From positions 1 through 64,000 of the forward strand of contig JAYZWL010000123.1 in NCBI GenBank assembly GCA_036154955.1: a stretch of 64,000 nt of DNA, written 5' to 3'. The DNA comes from Albimonas sp036154955 (GTDB taxonomy: Bacteria; Pseudomonadota; Alphaproteobacteria; Rhodobacterales; Rhodobacteraceae). Shown piece after piece: positions 9,253 to 17,623 of this stretch (positions are counted from its first letter, which is position 1; the number at the start of each line of letters is the position of its first letter). The notes under the pieces were generated by a model, which saw only the letters and a list, made by a program, of their open reading frames with translations, had not been told where the DNA came from and ran no database searches. The position numbers were made by a program, and so were the translations under genes.

Positions 9253-9654
9253 TCAGCGCTGCTTGGGCTCGACTTTCTCGACCGGGCCGCCGGCCTTCTT
9301 CCAGCCGCCGAAACCGGTCTCGATATGGGCCACGGGCTCGAGCCCCATGTCCTTGGCGATCTTGGTCGCCAGCGCGGAACGCATGCCGCCCGCGCAGAAG
9401 AACACGAACTTCTTGCCCGACCGGAACTCCTCCTTGGCGTAGGGGCTGTCCGGGTCGATCCAGAACTCCAGCATGCCGCGGGGGACGTGCCAGGCGCCGG
9501 GGACGGCGCCGTCGCGCCACAGCTCGCGGATGTCGCGGATGTCGACGAAGGTGACGTCTTCGGCGCCGTGCAGGGCGATGGCCTGCTCCGCGGTCAGCAC
9601 CTCCAGCTCGGCGTTGGCCGCGGCCACCATCTCCTTGGTGCTCTTGATCGCCAT
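9253..9654 (-). CDS. rhodanese-like domain protein
   Basis: The 133-residue protein is a single rhodanese domain. It shows VDIRDIRELWRDG (CH2A-like region), the PGAWHVPRGMLEFW segment, and an active-site loop CAGGMRS whose Cys would carry the persulfide. It ends with ETGFGGWKKAGGP, the usual rhodanese C-terminus. Such single-domain proteins transfer sulfane sulfur to thiols or cyanide in the cytoplasm. It has no signal peptide. An AT-rich patch upstream (9700-9720) probably holds its promoter. The physiological acceptor is unknown. Confidence 0.88.
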   Translation of the reverse strand: MAIKSTKEMVAAANAELEVLTAEQAIALHGAEDVTFVDIRDIRELWRDGAVPGAWHVPRGMLEFWIDPDSPYAKEEFRSGKKFVFFCAGGMRSALATKIAKDMGLEPVAHIETGFGGWKKAGGPVEKVEPKQR

Positions 9655-9797
9655 GGTCGTTCTTCTCCCGTCCGGACCGGCGTTGCGCTCGCCGTCCTGT
9701 TAACCGATTGATTAAAGCCCCGAGGGGCGTTCCGCAAGGCGAAACCGCCGTGCGAAGTCGTGGGGCGGAGCGCCGGGACACCGTGCGCGCGGCCCGG

Positions 9798-10259
9798 TCA
9801 GGGCTCCAGCACCCAGGTCTTTTCGCCGGTCGGGCAGCAGCGCGGATCGCCCGGCTTCGGCATGGTGGTGACGACCGAGATGCGGCCGGGGCGGATGTCG
9901 GCGTCCCGGGGTCGGCCGCCGAAGATCTCGACCTCGCGCACCGGGGCCATCGCGCCGTTCCCGCCGAGATAGATCCAGCTCAGGATGCCGACCGAATTCC
10001 CGCAGTCCCGGCAGGAATGATAGGTGATGGCCAGACCGTCGGGGACGCCGTCCCCGGACCAGTCGCCCTCGAACCACGTCACCGCGTAGTCGACGCCGCC
10101 CTTGTCGGCCTCCAGCAGCTCGCCCATGTGACGCGCCACCTCCGCCGGCGCCTCGGTCCGCTCCACCGGCGCGGCGAAGGCGGCGGGGGCCGCCGCGGCC
10201 GCGATCAGAAGCGCCGCCGCGGCCATGCCCGTCAGGCGCCGTTCGCGAAGACCCTGCAT
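9798..10259 (-). CDS. hypothetical secreted protein
   Basis: The 153-residue protein has a signal peptide (about residues 1-29, basic RERRL then an Ala/Leu-rich core ending AAFAAP). The mature part holds WFEGDWSGDGVPDGLAITYHSC, a segment rich in Asp/Gly like calcium-binding or FG-GAP-type turns, plus a CRDCG pair and a C-terminal CCPTGEKTW. Four cysteines suggest disulfides in the periplasm. I do not recognise a named family. It sits just downstream of the thiolase gene on the same strand (36-base gap), but functional linkage is doubtful. Confidence 0.7.
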   Translation of the reverse strand: MQGLRERRLTGMAAAALLIAAAAAPAAFAAPVERTEAPAEVARHMGELLEADKGGVDYAVTWFEGDWSGDGVPDGLAITYHSCRDCGNSVGILSWIYLGGNGAMAPVREVEIFGGRPRDADIRPGRISVVTTMPKPGDPRCCPTGEKTWVLEP

Positions 10260-10295
10260 CGTCGCCCCCTCCCCTCGCGCCGGCCCGTCGCCGGT

Positions 10296-11489
10296 TCAGC
10301 CCAGTTCCAGGGCGACGGCCGTGCCCTCGCCGCCGCCGATGCAGATGCCGGCCATGCCGCGCTTGAGCCCCCGGGCCTCCAGCGCGTGCATCAGCGTCAC
10401 CAGGATCCGCGCGCCCGAGGCGCCGATCGGGTGGCCCAGCGCGCAGGCGCCGCCGTTGACGTTGAGCCGGTCGCGCGGAATGCCCAGCTCGACCTCGGCC
10501 GCCATCGGCACCACGGCGAAGGCCTCGTTGACCTCCCACAGGTCGACATCGCCCGTCTCCCAGCCCACCCGCTCCATCAGCTTGCGCATGGCGGGTCCGG
10601 GGGCGGTGGAGAACCAGGCCGGCGCCTGGGCGTGGGAGGCGTGGCCGAGGATCGTGGCGCGAACCGTCAGCCCCAGCCGCTCCGCCTCCGACCGCTTCAT
10701 CAGCGCCAGAGCCGCCGCGCCGTCGGAGATCGAGGAGGCGTTGGCCGGCGTCACCGTGCCGTCCTTGCGGAAGGCGGGCTTGAGGGTGGGGATCTTGTCG
10801 GGACGGGCGTTGCGGGGCTGCTCGTCGGTGGCGACCCGCGTTTCGCCCTTGCGCCCGCGGAGCGTGACGGGGGCGACTTCGGCGTCGAAACTTCCGTCCT
10901 GCTGGGCGCGCAGCGCCTCGGCGAGGCTGCGGATGGCGTAGTCGTCCTGGGCTTCGCGGGTGAACTGGAACTTCTCGGCGCAGTCCTCGGCGAAGGTCCC
11001 CATCAGGCGGCCGGGCTCGTAGGCGTCCTCCAGCCCGTCGAGGAACATGTGGTCCTTGACTTCGGAATGGCCCAGCCGGGCCCCGCCGCGCATCTTGGGC
11101 AGCAGGTAGGGGGCGTTGGACATGCTCTCCATGCCGCCGGCCACCATGATCCGCTGCGATCCGGCGAGGATCTGGTCATGGGCCATCATCACCGTGCGCA
11201 TGCCCGAACCGCACATCTTGTTGACGGTGGAGGCGGGGACCTCCTCGCCCAGCCCGGCGGCGAAACCGGCCTGACGGGCGGGGGCCTGTCCCTGGCCGGC
11301 GGGCAGGACGCAGCCCATCAGCAGCTCGTCCACCTGGGCGGGGTCGAGGCCCGCGCGCTCCACCGCCGCCTTGATGGCCACGCCTCCCAGCTCGGCGGCC
11401 GTGGCGCCGGAAAGCTCGCCCTGGAAGCCGCCCATCGGGGTCCGGGCCGCGCCCACGATGACGACGGGGTCGTCGGTTGCTGCGGACAT
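10296..11489 (-). CDS. acetyl-CoA C-acyltransferase (thiolase)
   Basis: The 397-residue thiolase catalyses Claisen condensation or thiolytic cleavage of 3-ketoacyl-CoA. The nucleophilic Cys is in NKMCGSGMRTVM (about residue 91). The conserved NEAFA, the His of GHPIGASGAR and the C-terminal motif GGGEGTAVALEL complete the active site. Its length matches biosynthetic/degradative acetyl-CoA acetyltransferases (about 390 aa). The start at 11489 (MSAATDDPVVIVGAARTP) is the family start; a longer in-frame extension is rejected. With PhaC in the same window it could supply acetoacetyl-CoA for PHB, but no phaB lies beside it, so a degradative role is equally likely. Confidence 0.92.
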   Translation of the reverse strand: MSAATDDPVVIVGAARTPMGGFQGELSGATAAELGGVAIKAAVERAGLDPAQVDELLMGCVLPAGQGQAPARQAGFAAGLGEEVPASTVNKMCGSGMRTVMMAHDQILAGSQRIMVAGGMESMSNAPYLLPKMRGGARLGHSEVKDHMFLDGLEDAYEPGRLMGTFAEDCAEKFQFTREAQDDYAIRSLAEALRAQQDGSFDAEVAPVTLRGRKGETRVATDEQPRNARPDKIPTLKPAFRKDGTVTPANASSISDGAAALALMKRSEAERLGLTVRATILGHASHAQAPAWFSTAPGPAMRKLMERVGWETGDVDLWEVNEAFAVVPMAAEVELGIPRDRLNVNGGACALGHPIGASGARILVTLMHALEARGLKRGMAGICIGGGEGTAVALELG

Positions 11490-11721
11490 CGCTTCGCCTC
11501 CCTGATGTTTCGTTTGAGGCGCATTTGGGGGCGCCGGGGGCGGGGATGCAAGCGACGCGGGGGCTGGAGAGCCGCGGCGGGGCGGCGAACCGGGGCGGCG
11601 CGGCGCCGCCCCAACGGCCGATCGGCGCCGAGCCCGGGGCCATCCCGCGGCGACGCTCGACGGCGGCGGAGGGCGGCCTAGTCTTCTCAGCCATCCGCCG
11701 CAGGCCGCTTGTGAGTAGATC

Positions 11722-12234
11722 ATGTCCGACATCGCCTTCGAAGACCGCGCCTTCGCCGCTTCCGCCGCCGGGACCCCGCCGCGCCCGGTTCACGCTCACT
11801 ATGTCGGCGCCGCCGTGGCGCTGGCCGCCGCGGCGACCCTCGAACTGGCGCTGCCGCTGGGCATCGACGGCCCTCCGGGCGCGCCCTCGGCGCTGCTGGT
11901 GGCGGCGCTGACCCTCGGCGCGGCCATCGCGACGCTGGTCTGGGCGCGGCGCCGGATCGTCGCCCGGCTGCGCGCCATGGACCCGTCCCGACCGGAAACG
12001 GCGCTGGTGACCGACGGCCCCTACGCCCGGTCGCGCAACCCGGTGCAGCTGGCGCTGGCCGCGGGCATCGTGGGGGCGTCGGCGCTGTTCTCGCTCGACT
12101 GGGGCGTGTTCGCCGCCATCGGCTATCTGGTCTGGCTGCGCCGCGCGGTGATCCCGGCCGAGGAGGCGCGGATGCAGGCCCGCTTCGGCGCCGCCTGGGA
12201 CGAATACCGCGCGCGGGTGAACCGCTGGGTCTGA
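11722..12234 (+). CDS. isoprenylcysteine carboxyl methyltransferase-like membrane protein
   Basis: The 170-residue integral membrane protein has about four hydrophobic segments (roughly 25-45, 50-75, 105-130 and near 130-140). It carries the signatures of the bacterial ICMT/PEMT-like methyltransferase family: LVTDGPYARSRNPVQLA, which contributes to SAM binding, and a C-terminal EEARMQARFGAAWDEYRARVNRW. In such proteins the C-terminal EE-x-L/M-x-x-x-F-G-x-x-Y motif helps bind SAM. The substrate of bacterial members is usually unknown. It is divergent from the thiolase with a 232-base spacer. Confidence 0.82.
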   Translation: MSDIAFEDRAFAASAAGTPPRPVHAHYVGAAVALAAAATLELALPLGIDGPPGAPSALLVAALTLGAAIATLVWARRRIVARLRAMDPSRPETALVTDGPYARSRNPVQLALAAGIVGASALFSLDWGVFAAIGYLVWLRRAVIPAEEARMQARFGAAWDEYRARVNRWV

Positions 12235-12289
12235 GCCGGCCGCCGGGGCGACCCGGCGCGCCCCGCCCCCCCGAAACGAAACGCGCCCG

Positions 12290-12322
12290 AAACGAAAAAC
12301 GGCGCCCGTCCCCGGGCGCCGT
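12290..12322 (-). terminator. glpX terminator, shared with the convergent gene
   Basis: A ten-base perfect stem (12299-12308 ACGGCGCCCG with 12313-12322) has a TCCC loop. On the minus strand it is followed by GTTTTTCGTTT, a good rho-independent terminator 42 bases past the glpX stop. It can also stop plus-strand transcripts from the 11722-12234 gene, though with a weaker T tail. Confidence 0.8.
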
Positions 12323-12363
12323 CGCGTCGCTTTCCTGCGGGCCTGAGACAGGCCCGCCGCCGC

Positions 12364-13347
12364 TCACATGTTGCGCTGGCGGTAGCTGATCCGACGCACG
12401 GAGCCGGTGCGGGAGCGCATGAGGATGGTCTCGGTCTCCATCCACACGCCGTCGCGCCGGGCGCCGCGCAGGATCGAGCCGTCGGTGACGCCGGTGGCGG
12501 CGAAGATCACGTCGTCCATCACCAGCTCGCGCAGCGAATACTTGCGGTCGAGATCGGTGATCCCGGCCTTGCGGGCCCGGCCCTTCTCGTCCTCGTTGCG
12601 GAACAGCAGCCGGCCCTGGATCTGGCCGCCCATGCAGCGCAGCGCGGCGGCGGCGAGCACGCCCTCCGGCGCCCCGCCGGAGCCCATGTACATGTCGATG
12701 CCGGTCACCTCGGACTCGGCGCAGTGGATCACGCCGGCGACGTCGCCGTCGGTGATCAGGCGGATCGCGGCGCCGGTGGCGCGGATCTCGCGCACCATCT
12801 CTTCATGCCGCGGCCGCTCCAGCACGCAGCAGGTGATGTCGGCGGGGGCGCAGCCCTTGGCCTTGGCCAGCGCCTCGATCCGCTCGGTCGGGGTCATGTC
12901 GAGATCGACGATCCCCTCCGGGTAGCCCGGGCCGATGGCCAGCTTGTCCATGTAGACGTCGGGGGCGTGCAGCATCGAGCCGCGCGGGCCCATCGCGATC
13001 ACGGCCAGCGAGTTCGGCATGTCCTTGGCGCAGAGGGTCGTGCCCTCCAGCGGGTCCAGCGCGATGTCCACCGCAGGCCCCTCGCCGGAACCGACCTCCT
13101 CGCCGATGTAGAGCATCGGGGCCTCGTCGCGCTCGCCCTCGCCGATCACCACCACGCCCTGGATGTCGAGCATGTTGAGCTGGGTGCGCATGGCGTCCAC
13201 GGCGGCCTGATCGGCGGCCTTCTCGTCGCCCTTCCCGACCAGCTTGGCGGCGGCGATGGCGGCGGCCTCGGAGACGCGGGCGAGGCCCAGCGACAGCATG
13301 CGGTCGGCGAAGATCGCGTCGGTGGCGGCGGGGCTCTTGTCGGGCAT
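12364..13347 (-). CDS. glpX: class II fructose-1,6-bisphosphatase
   Basis: The 327-residue GlpX-type phosphatase hydrolyses fructose 1,6-bisphosphate (and often sedoheptulose 1,7-bisphosphate) in gluconeogenesis. The metal- and phosphate-binding cluster is plain: VVIGEGERDEAPMLYIGEEVG (about 67-86) and ALDPLEGTT (96-104). A later EIRATGAAIRLITDGDVAG segment is also typical. The start at 13347 (MPDKSPAATDAIF) follows GGGAGCTTCC; a longer frame upstream lacks homology. In many Rhodobacterales glpX follows alaC and hom directly. Here a chemotaxis-receptor gene lies between them on the other strand. Confidence 0.95.
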   Translation of the reverse strand: MPDKSPAATDAIFADRMLSLGLARVSEAAAIAAAKLVGKGDEKAADQAAVDAMRTQLNMLDIQGVVVIGEGERDEAPMLYIGEEVGSGEGPAVDIALDPLEGTTLCAKDMPNSLAVIAMGPRGSMLHAPDVYMDKLAIGPGYPEGIVDLDMTPTERIEALAKAKGCAPADITCCVLERPRHEEMVREIRATGAAIRLITDGDVAGVIHCAESEVTGIDMYMGSGGAPEGVLAAAALRCMGGQIQGRLLFRNEDEKGRARKAGITDLDRKYSLRELVMDDVIFAATGVTDGSILRGARRDGVWMETETILMRSRTGSVRRISYRQRNM

Positions 13348-13525
13348 GGAAGCTCCCAGTTCGGGCGGTCGGCAGGCGGAGAGCCGGCCGGCCCCCCGGA
13401 CAGGGGTTCTACGAAGCGCCGGGGGCGGCGGCAAGGGAAACTCCTGCGACGGCCGGGACGGTAACCTCCTCTAAACCGGAGCCGAGATATGAGCGCCGCG
13501 TCGCAACCCCCGGAAGGAGACGCCG
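13348..13525. promoter_or_regulatory. glpX / chemoreceptor divergent promoter region
   Basis: This 178-base spacer lies between two divergent starts. A slightly AT-richer patch is near 13460-13495. A strong ribosome site (GGAAGGAGA) at about 13511-13519 sets the chemoreceptor start. I see no clear operator. Confidence 0.45.
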
Positions 13526-15205
13526 ATGTTCGGCTTGAAGCGCGCCACCCCCGACATGGCCGAGGACGCGCTCCGGCGCGCGCTGGAGGAATGCTGGGCG
13601 GTGATCGAGTTCGCCCCCGACGGCACCATCCTGCGCACCAACGACGCCTTCCGGAAGGTGGTCGGCTACACGGAGCAGGAGCTGACCGGCAAGAACCACT
13701 CCATGCTCTGCCCGCCGGAGGTGGTGCAGTCCGAATTCTACCGCAGCTTCTGGTCCAACCTCGCGGCCGGCAAGCCCGCCAACGGCCGCTTCAAGCGCCA
13801 GGACAAAAGCGGGCAGGCCATCTTCCTCCGCGCCTCCTACATGCCGCTGCGCGACCCGGCGGGCAAGGTGACGCGGATCTTCAAGATCGCCGCCGACGTG
13901 TCCTCGGACGCGGATGCGGAGCTCGACGCCAAGGGCAAGCTGGAGGCGATCTCCCGCGTGCAGGCGATGATCGAATTCGACATCGAAGGCCGGGTGCTGA
14001 CCGCCAATGAGAACTTCCTGAAGGCGATGGGCTACCGGATGGACGAGATCCAGGGCAAGCACCACCGGATCTTCATGGCGCAGGGCGACGCGGATCGCCC
14101 CGAATACACGGAGCTGTGGCGCAAGCTCGGCAAGGGCGAATTCGTGTCGGGCGAGTTCCGGCGCCGCACCAAGGACGGCAAGGACCTCTGGATCTCCGCC
14201 TCCTACAACCCGGTGATGGACCGCTACGGCAAGGTGCTGCGGGTGGTGAAGTTCGCCACCGACGTCACCCCGCGCATGCGCTCGGTGGAGGCGCTGGGCG
14301 GCGCGCTGTCCCGGCTGGAGAACGGCGACCTGACCGCGACCCTCGACCAGCCGATGGAGCAGGCCTACGAGCCGCTGCGCGCCAGCGTCAACAAGGTGGT
14401 GCACGCCTATCGGGAGCTGGTGGAGCGGATCGGCTCGGCCACCGACGCCCTGCGCCGCGGCTCCGGCCGCATCTCCCAGGGGGCGACGGACCTGTCGGGC
14501 CGGGCCGAGCAGCAGGCCGCCACGCTGGAGGAGGTCGCCGCGACGATCGAGGAGCTGTCGGGCGCCATCACCTCCACCGCCCAGAACTCCCGCCACGGCA
14601 CCGAGGTGGTGCGCAAGGCGGCGGAGCGGACCGAATCGGGCCAGTCGGTGATCGAACAGGCCACGGAGGCGGTGCGCACCATCGAGGAGAGCAGCCGCAA
14701 GATCAACGAAATCAACGGCGTGATCGAATCCATCGCCTTCCAGACCAACCTGCTGGCGCTGAACGCGGCGGTGGAGGCGGCCCGGGCCGGAGAGGCCGGA
14801 AAGGGCTTCGCGGTGGTGGCTTCTGAGGTGCGGAACCTCGCCCAGCGGTCCTCCGACGCAGCCGCGGACACCTCGCGCCTCATCAAGGAAAGCTCCGGCA
14901 ATGTGGAGCGCGGGGCGCAGCTGATGACCTCGGCGGTGCAGGTGTTCGGCGACATCCGCGAGCAGGTGGAGGCCCTGGCCCGCTCCATCGCCGATATCGA
15001 CACCGCCAACACCGAGCAGGCGGCGGGGGTGAACGAGATCAACTCCGCGGTCGCCGATCTCGACGCCAACACCCAGGCCAACGCCCATGCGGCGGTGGAG
15101 AACGCGGCCGCCGCCCGTTCGCTGGACGACGAGCTGTCGGACCTGGCGCAGATGCTGGAGTTCTTCCAGGTCGCCGCAGCAGCCAAGGGCCGTCGCGCCG
15201 CCTGA
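13526..15205 (+). CDS. soluble methyl-accepting chemotaxis protein with two PAS domains
   Basis: The 559-residue receptor has two tandem PAS domains (about 15-130 and 140-255; WAVIEFAPDGTILRTNDAF, then AMIEFDIEGRVLTANENF), a short HAMP-like linker (about 265-310) and a C-terminal methyl-accepting signalling domain. The hairpin tip is IESIAFQTNLLALNAAVEAA, flanked by GKGFAVVASEVRNLAQRS, the CheA/CheW contact region. There are no transmembrane segments or signal peptide, so it is cytoplasmic. The PAS domains probably sense an internal cue such as redox state or a ligand, as in the Aer-like/BdlA layout. No che genes are near, so it must couple to a pathway encoded elsewhere. Confidence 0.92.
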   Translation: MFGLKRATPDMAEDALRRALEECWAVIEFAPDGTILRTNDAFRKVVGYTEQELTGKNHSMLCPPEVVQSEFYRSFWSNLAAGKPANGRFKRQDKSGQAIFLRASYMPLRDPAGKVTRIFKIAADVSSDADAELDAKGKLEAISRVQAMIEFDIEGRVLTANENFLKAMGYRMDEIQGKHHRIFMAQGDADRPEYTELWRKLGKGEFVSGEFRRRTKDGKDLWISASYNPVMDRYGKVLRVVKFATDVTPRMRSVEALGGALSRLENGDLTATLDQPMEQAYEPLRASVNKVVHAYRELVERIGSATDALRRGSGRISQGATDLSGRAEQQAATLEEVAATIEELSGAITSTAQNSRHGTEVVRKAAERTESGQSVIEQATEAVRTIEESSRKINEINGVIESIAFQTNLLALNAAVEAARAGEAGKGFAVVASEVRNLAQRSSDAAADTSRLIKESSGNVERGAQLMTSAVQVFGDIREQVEALARSIADIDTANTEQAAGVNEINSAVADLDANTQANAHAAVENAAAARSLDDELSDLAQMLEFFQVAAAAKGRRAA

Positions 15206-15214
15206 ACCGGCCGC

Positions 15215-15242
15215 GCGGCCGCCCCGCGTCGCGGGCGGCCGC
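15215..15242 (+). terminator. hairpin after the chemoreceptor gene
   Basis: A ten-base perfect stem (15215-15224 GCGGCCGCCC with 15233-15242) with an eight-base loop begins ten bases after the stop. It lacks a T tract, so it may act as a rho-dependent or structural end. Confidence 0.45.
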
Positions 15243-15724
15243 GACGACCGATGCGCCAGGCCGCCCGCAGTCGCTCGCGGCCGGCACATGCCGGACCGCA
15301 TGCGGCGACGCCCAGGACCCGCGCCCCGGCCGCCGCCTGTCACCCGAAGGCCCTGCGACGCGGCCGGAAGCCCGGGTCTTCAACACCGGCGAACCGACCG
15401 GAGAGAGAAGGCTGGAGAGGGGGAGCTGGCCGGAGCAAATGCACGCGCCCCCCGGCCGGCTCCCCCCGGCGGCGGCCGAGCCGCTCGCGAAGCGCCCCCC
15501 GCGCCGAACCGCGCGGGAAATCCGCGAAGCGGCGCAGGGCGACGTTCCGCGAACGACGCCGCCGGCTCCGACCACGCCCCCCCGCGCCTTCGTCCGCCCC
15601 CCGCGCCCGGCGCGATCGTCCCCCGGACACACCCCGGGCGGTCCGGACGGGGCCGGAAATCAGGCCGGCCCGGCGAAGGGCGAGGCCCTCACCGCAGGGG
15701 CGAGGCCCTCACCGCCCCGTCGGC
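15243..15724. other. intergenic region with tandem repeat
   Basis: No gene is seen between the convergent chemoreceptor and homoserine dehydrogenase ends. Open frames here are Arg/Pro-rich shadows. A perfect-start tandem repeat with a 20-base period, unit GGGCGAGGCCCTCACCGCAG, fills 15678-15717, immediately beside the hom stop. Confidence 0.5.
15678..15717. repeat. two-copy 20-base tandem repeat
   Basis: Two copies with an 18-base identical core start at 15678 and 15698. They sit just past the 3' end of hom on the minus strand. Likely replication slippage. Confidence 0.8.
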
Positions 15725-17011
15725 TCAGACCGTCTCCACGCGCAGCGCCATGGGCGTGTCGAGGCATTCCTTCATGCCCCCGAGCCGCCCCAGCGCCCCG
15801 TCCAGCGCGGCGCGCGAGGTCGGGTGGGTCATGAAGATCGCCGGCGCCGCCCCGCCTTCGTGGTCGTACTGGCGCATCTGGCGTATGGAGACGCCCTCCT
15901 CCCCCAGCGCCGCCGCGACCTTGGCCAGCGTGCCCGGCGCGTCATGCAGCGACATGCGCAGATAGTAGGCCGCGGCCCCGGCGTCGGCGGCCCGCGGCGC
16001 GGCGGCGAGCGTCGCGGCCGGCGCGCCGAACACCGGATCGATTCGCCCGCGCGCGATGTCGAGCACATCCGCCATCACCGCCGAGGCGGTCGGCCCCTCG
16101 CCCGCGCCCGGGCCCTCGTAATGGGTGGCGCCCACGAAGTCGCCCTCCACCCTCACCGCGTTGGTCACGCCGCCGAGCCGCCCCAGCGCGCTGTCGGCCG
16201 GAACCAGGCAGGGGGTCATGCGCTGCTCCAGCCCCGCCTCGCCCATCGTGGCCACGCCCAGAAGCTTGATCCGGCAGCCCATGTCTTCGGCATGGGCGAT
16301 GTCGGTCAGGGTCACCCGGTCGATTCCCTCGATCTGCACCCCGGCGAAATCCACCCGCGTCCCGAAGGCCAGGGCGGCCAGCAGGGCCAGCTTGTGGGCC
16401 GCGTCGATGCCGCCCACGTCGAAGCTGGGATCGGCCTCGGCGTAACCCAGGCGCTGCGCCTCCTCCAGCACCTCGGCGTAGTCGGCGCCGCGGGCCTGCA
16501 TCTCGGTCAGGATGTAGTTGCAGGTGCCGTTCATCACCCCGGTCACCCGGCGGATGCCGTTCGCCGCCAGCCCCTCGCCCAGCGCCTTGACGATGGGGAT
16601 GCCCCCGGCCACCGCCGCCTCGTAGCGCAGGGCCAGCCCCGCGGCCTCGGCCGCTTCGGCCATGGCCTGGCCGTGATGGGCCAGCATGGCCTTGTTGGCG
16701 GTGACCACGTGCTTGCCGGTGTCCAGCGCCGTTTCGACCGCGGCCTTGGCGGGCCCGTCCTCGCCGCCCATCAGCTCCAGCAGCACGTCGACATCGGGCC
16801 GCCGGGCGAGCGCCACCGGATCATCCTCCCAGGCGTAAGCGTCCAGCGCCACCCCCCGATCGCGGGAGCGGGAGCGGGCGGAGACGGCGGCGATCTCCAC
16901 CGGCCGGCCGGCGCGTGCGGCGAGCAGGGCGGCATGGGTCTGCACGATCTTCACCACCCCCGCGCCCACGGTTCCCAGTCCGGCGATGCCAAGGCGAAGC
17001 GGGTCGGTCAT
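15725..17011 (-). CDS. hom: homoserine dehydrogenase
   Basis: The 428-residue enzyme reduces aspartate semialdehyde to homoserine, the branch to threonine and methionine. It has the N-terminal Rossmann motif GIAGLGTVGAG (8-18), the NKAMLAHHG segment with the conserved catalytic Lys, the substrate domain GVMNGTCNYILTEM followed by GYAEADPSFDVGGIDAAHKLALLA, and a C-terminal ACT domain (about 350-428; YLRMSLHDAPGTLAKVAAAL) for threonine feedback. Start 17011 (MTDPLRLGIAG) is the family start. It lies downstream of the alaC-type aminotransferase on the same strand but is separated by a 612-base spacer, so it probably has its own promoter. Confidence 0.95.
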   Translation of the reverse strand: MTDPLRLGIAGLGTVGAGVVKIVQTHAALLAARAGRPVEIAAVSARSRSRDRGVALDAYAWEDDPVALARRPDVDVLLELMGGEDGPAKAAVETALDTGKHVVTANKAMLAHHGQAMAEAAEAAGLALRYEAAVAGGIPIVKALGEGLAANGIRRVTGVMNGTCNYILTEMQARGADYAEVLEEAQRLGYAEADPSFDVGGIDAAHKLALLAALAFGTRVDFAGVQIEGIDRVTLTDIAHAEDMGCRIKLLGVATMGEAGLEQRMTPCLVPADSALGRLGGVTNAVRVEGDFVGATHYEGPGAGEGPTASAVMADVLDIARGRIDPVFGAPAATLAAAPRAADAGAAAYYLRMSLHDAPGTLAKVAAALGEEGVSIRQMRQYDHEGGAAPAIFMTHPTSRAALDGALGRLGGMKECLDTPMALRVETV

Positions 17012-17623
17012 GACGGTCGGAGCCTCCGGAGCGGGGGCGCGCAGCGGCGCGCGGCAAGGGGTCGGGACGCGGCCGGGCGGCGAGGGGGCCGCGGGCGCGC
17101 GGCTCTTGCTACAGGGGCGACGGTCCGGGGGCAACATGGCGGGGCGCCCGGGCGGCGATGCGACGGGGGCGAAACGCGAGGGAGGGCGAAGCGCGGCGGA
17201 GGATGAAATGGGGCTCATGCGCGGGGACGCGCGCGCTCCAGCGTGCGCCTTGACGCAGGCCGGGGAGAGGTCGAGCCGGCGGCGGCGGGCCGGAAAGGAC
17301 CGGCATGGACGGATGCGGGCCGGGAGGACGCGGGCCATGACGGCGGGGGCTGATCGCCGGCCGCCGCAGGCTGGCGAGACGCAGCGGCGGGCGAACTCGC
17401 CGGCGGCGGGCGAGACGGACGGCGGCGCAGGCGCCGCGACCGCCCGGACGAGGGCGTCGCCCATGCGCCCGCGGCGCATCCCGGCCGGCCGCCGGCGGCG
17501 CCGTCGCATCGGCGCGGGCCCTCGCCCCCCGAAACGGCGCCGCCCGCGTCCCGGTCTCCGCGCGCCGCGGGCGCCCGGGCGTCGCCCGTGCGCGGGTCGT
17601 CGCGGCGCCCGCCGGCAGGCGGC
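17012..17623. other. 612-base spacer between hom and the aminotransferase
   Basis: I see no gene here. The DNA is GC-rich with short imperfect GCGG/GGCG runs near 17380-17420. The hom promoter is expected within its left end. In related genomes this spacer is usually short, so the extra length is notable. Confidence 0.45.

Noticed and set aside
10296..11489. phaA assignment for the thiolase
   Set aside because: The protein is a good thiolase, but no phaB is adjacent and phaC is 8 kb away on the other strand, so a PHB-specific name is not supported.
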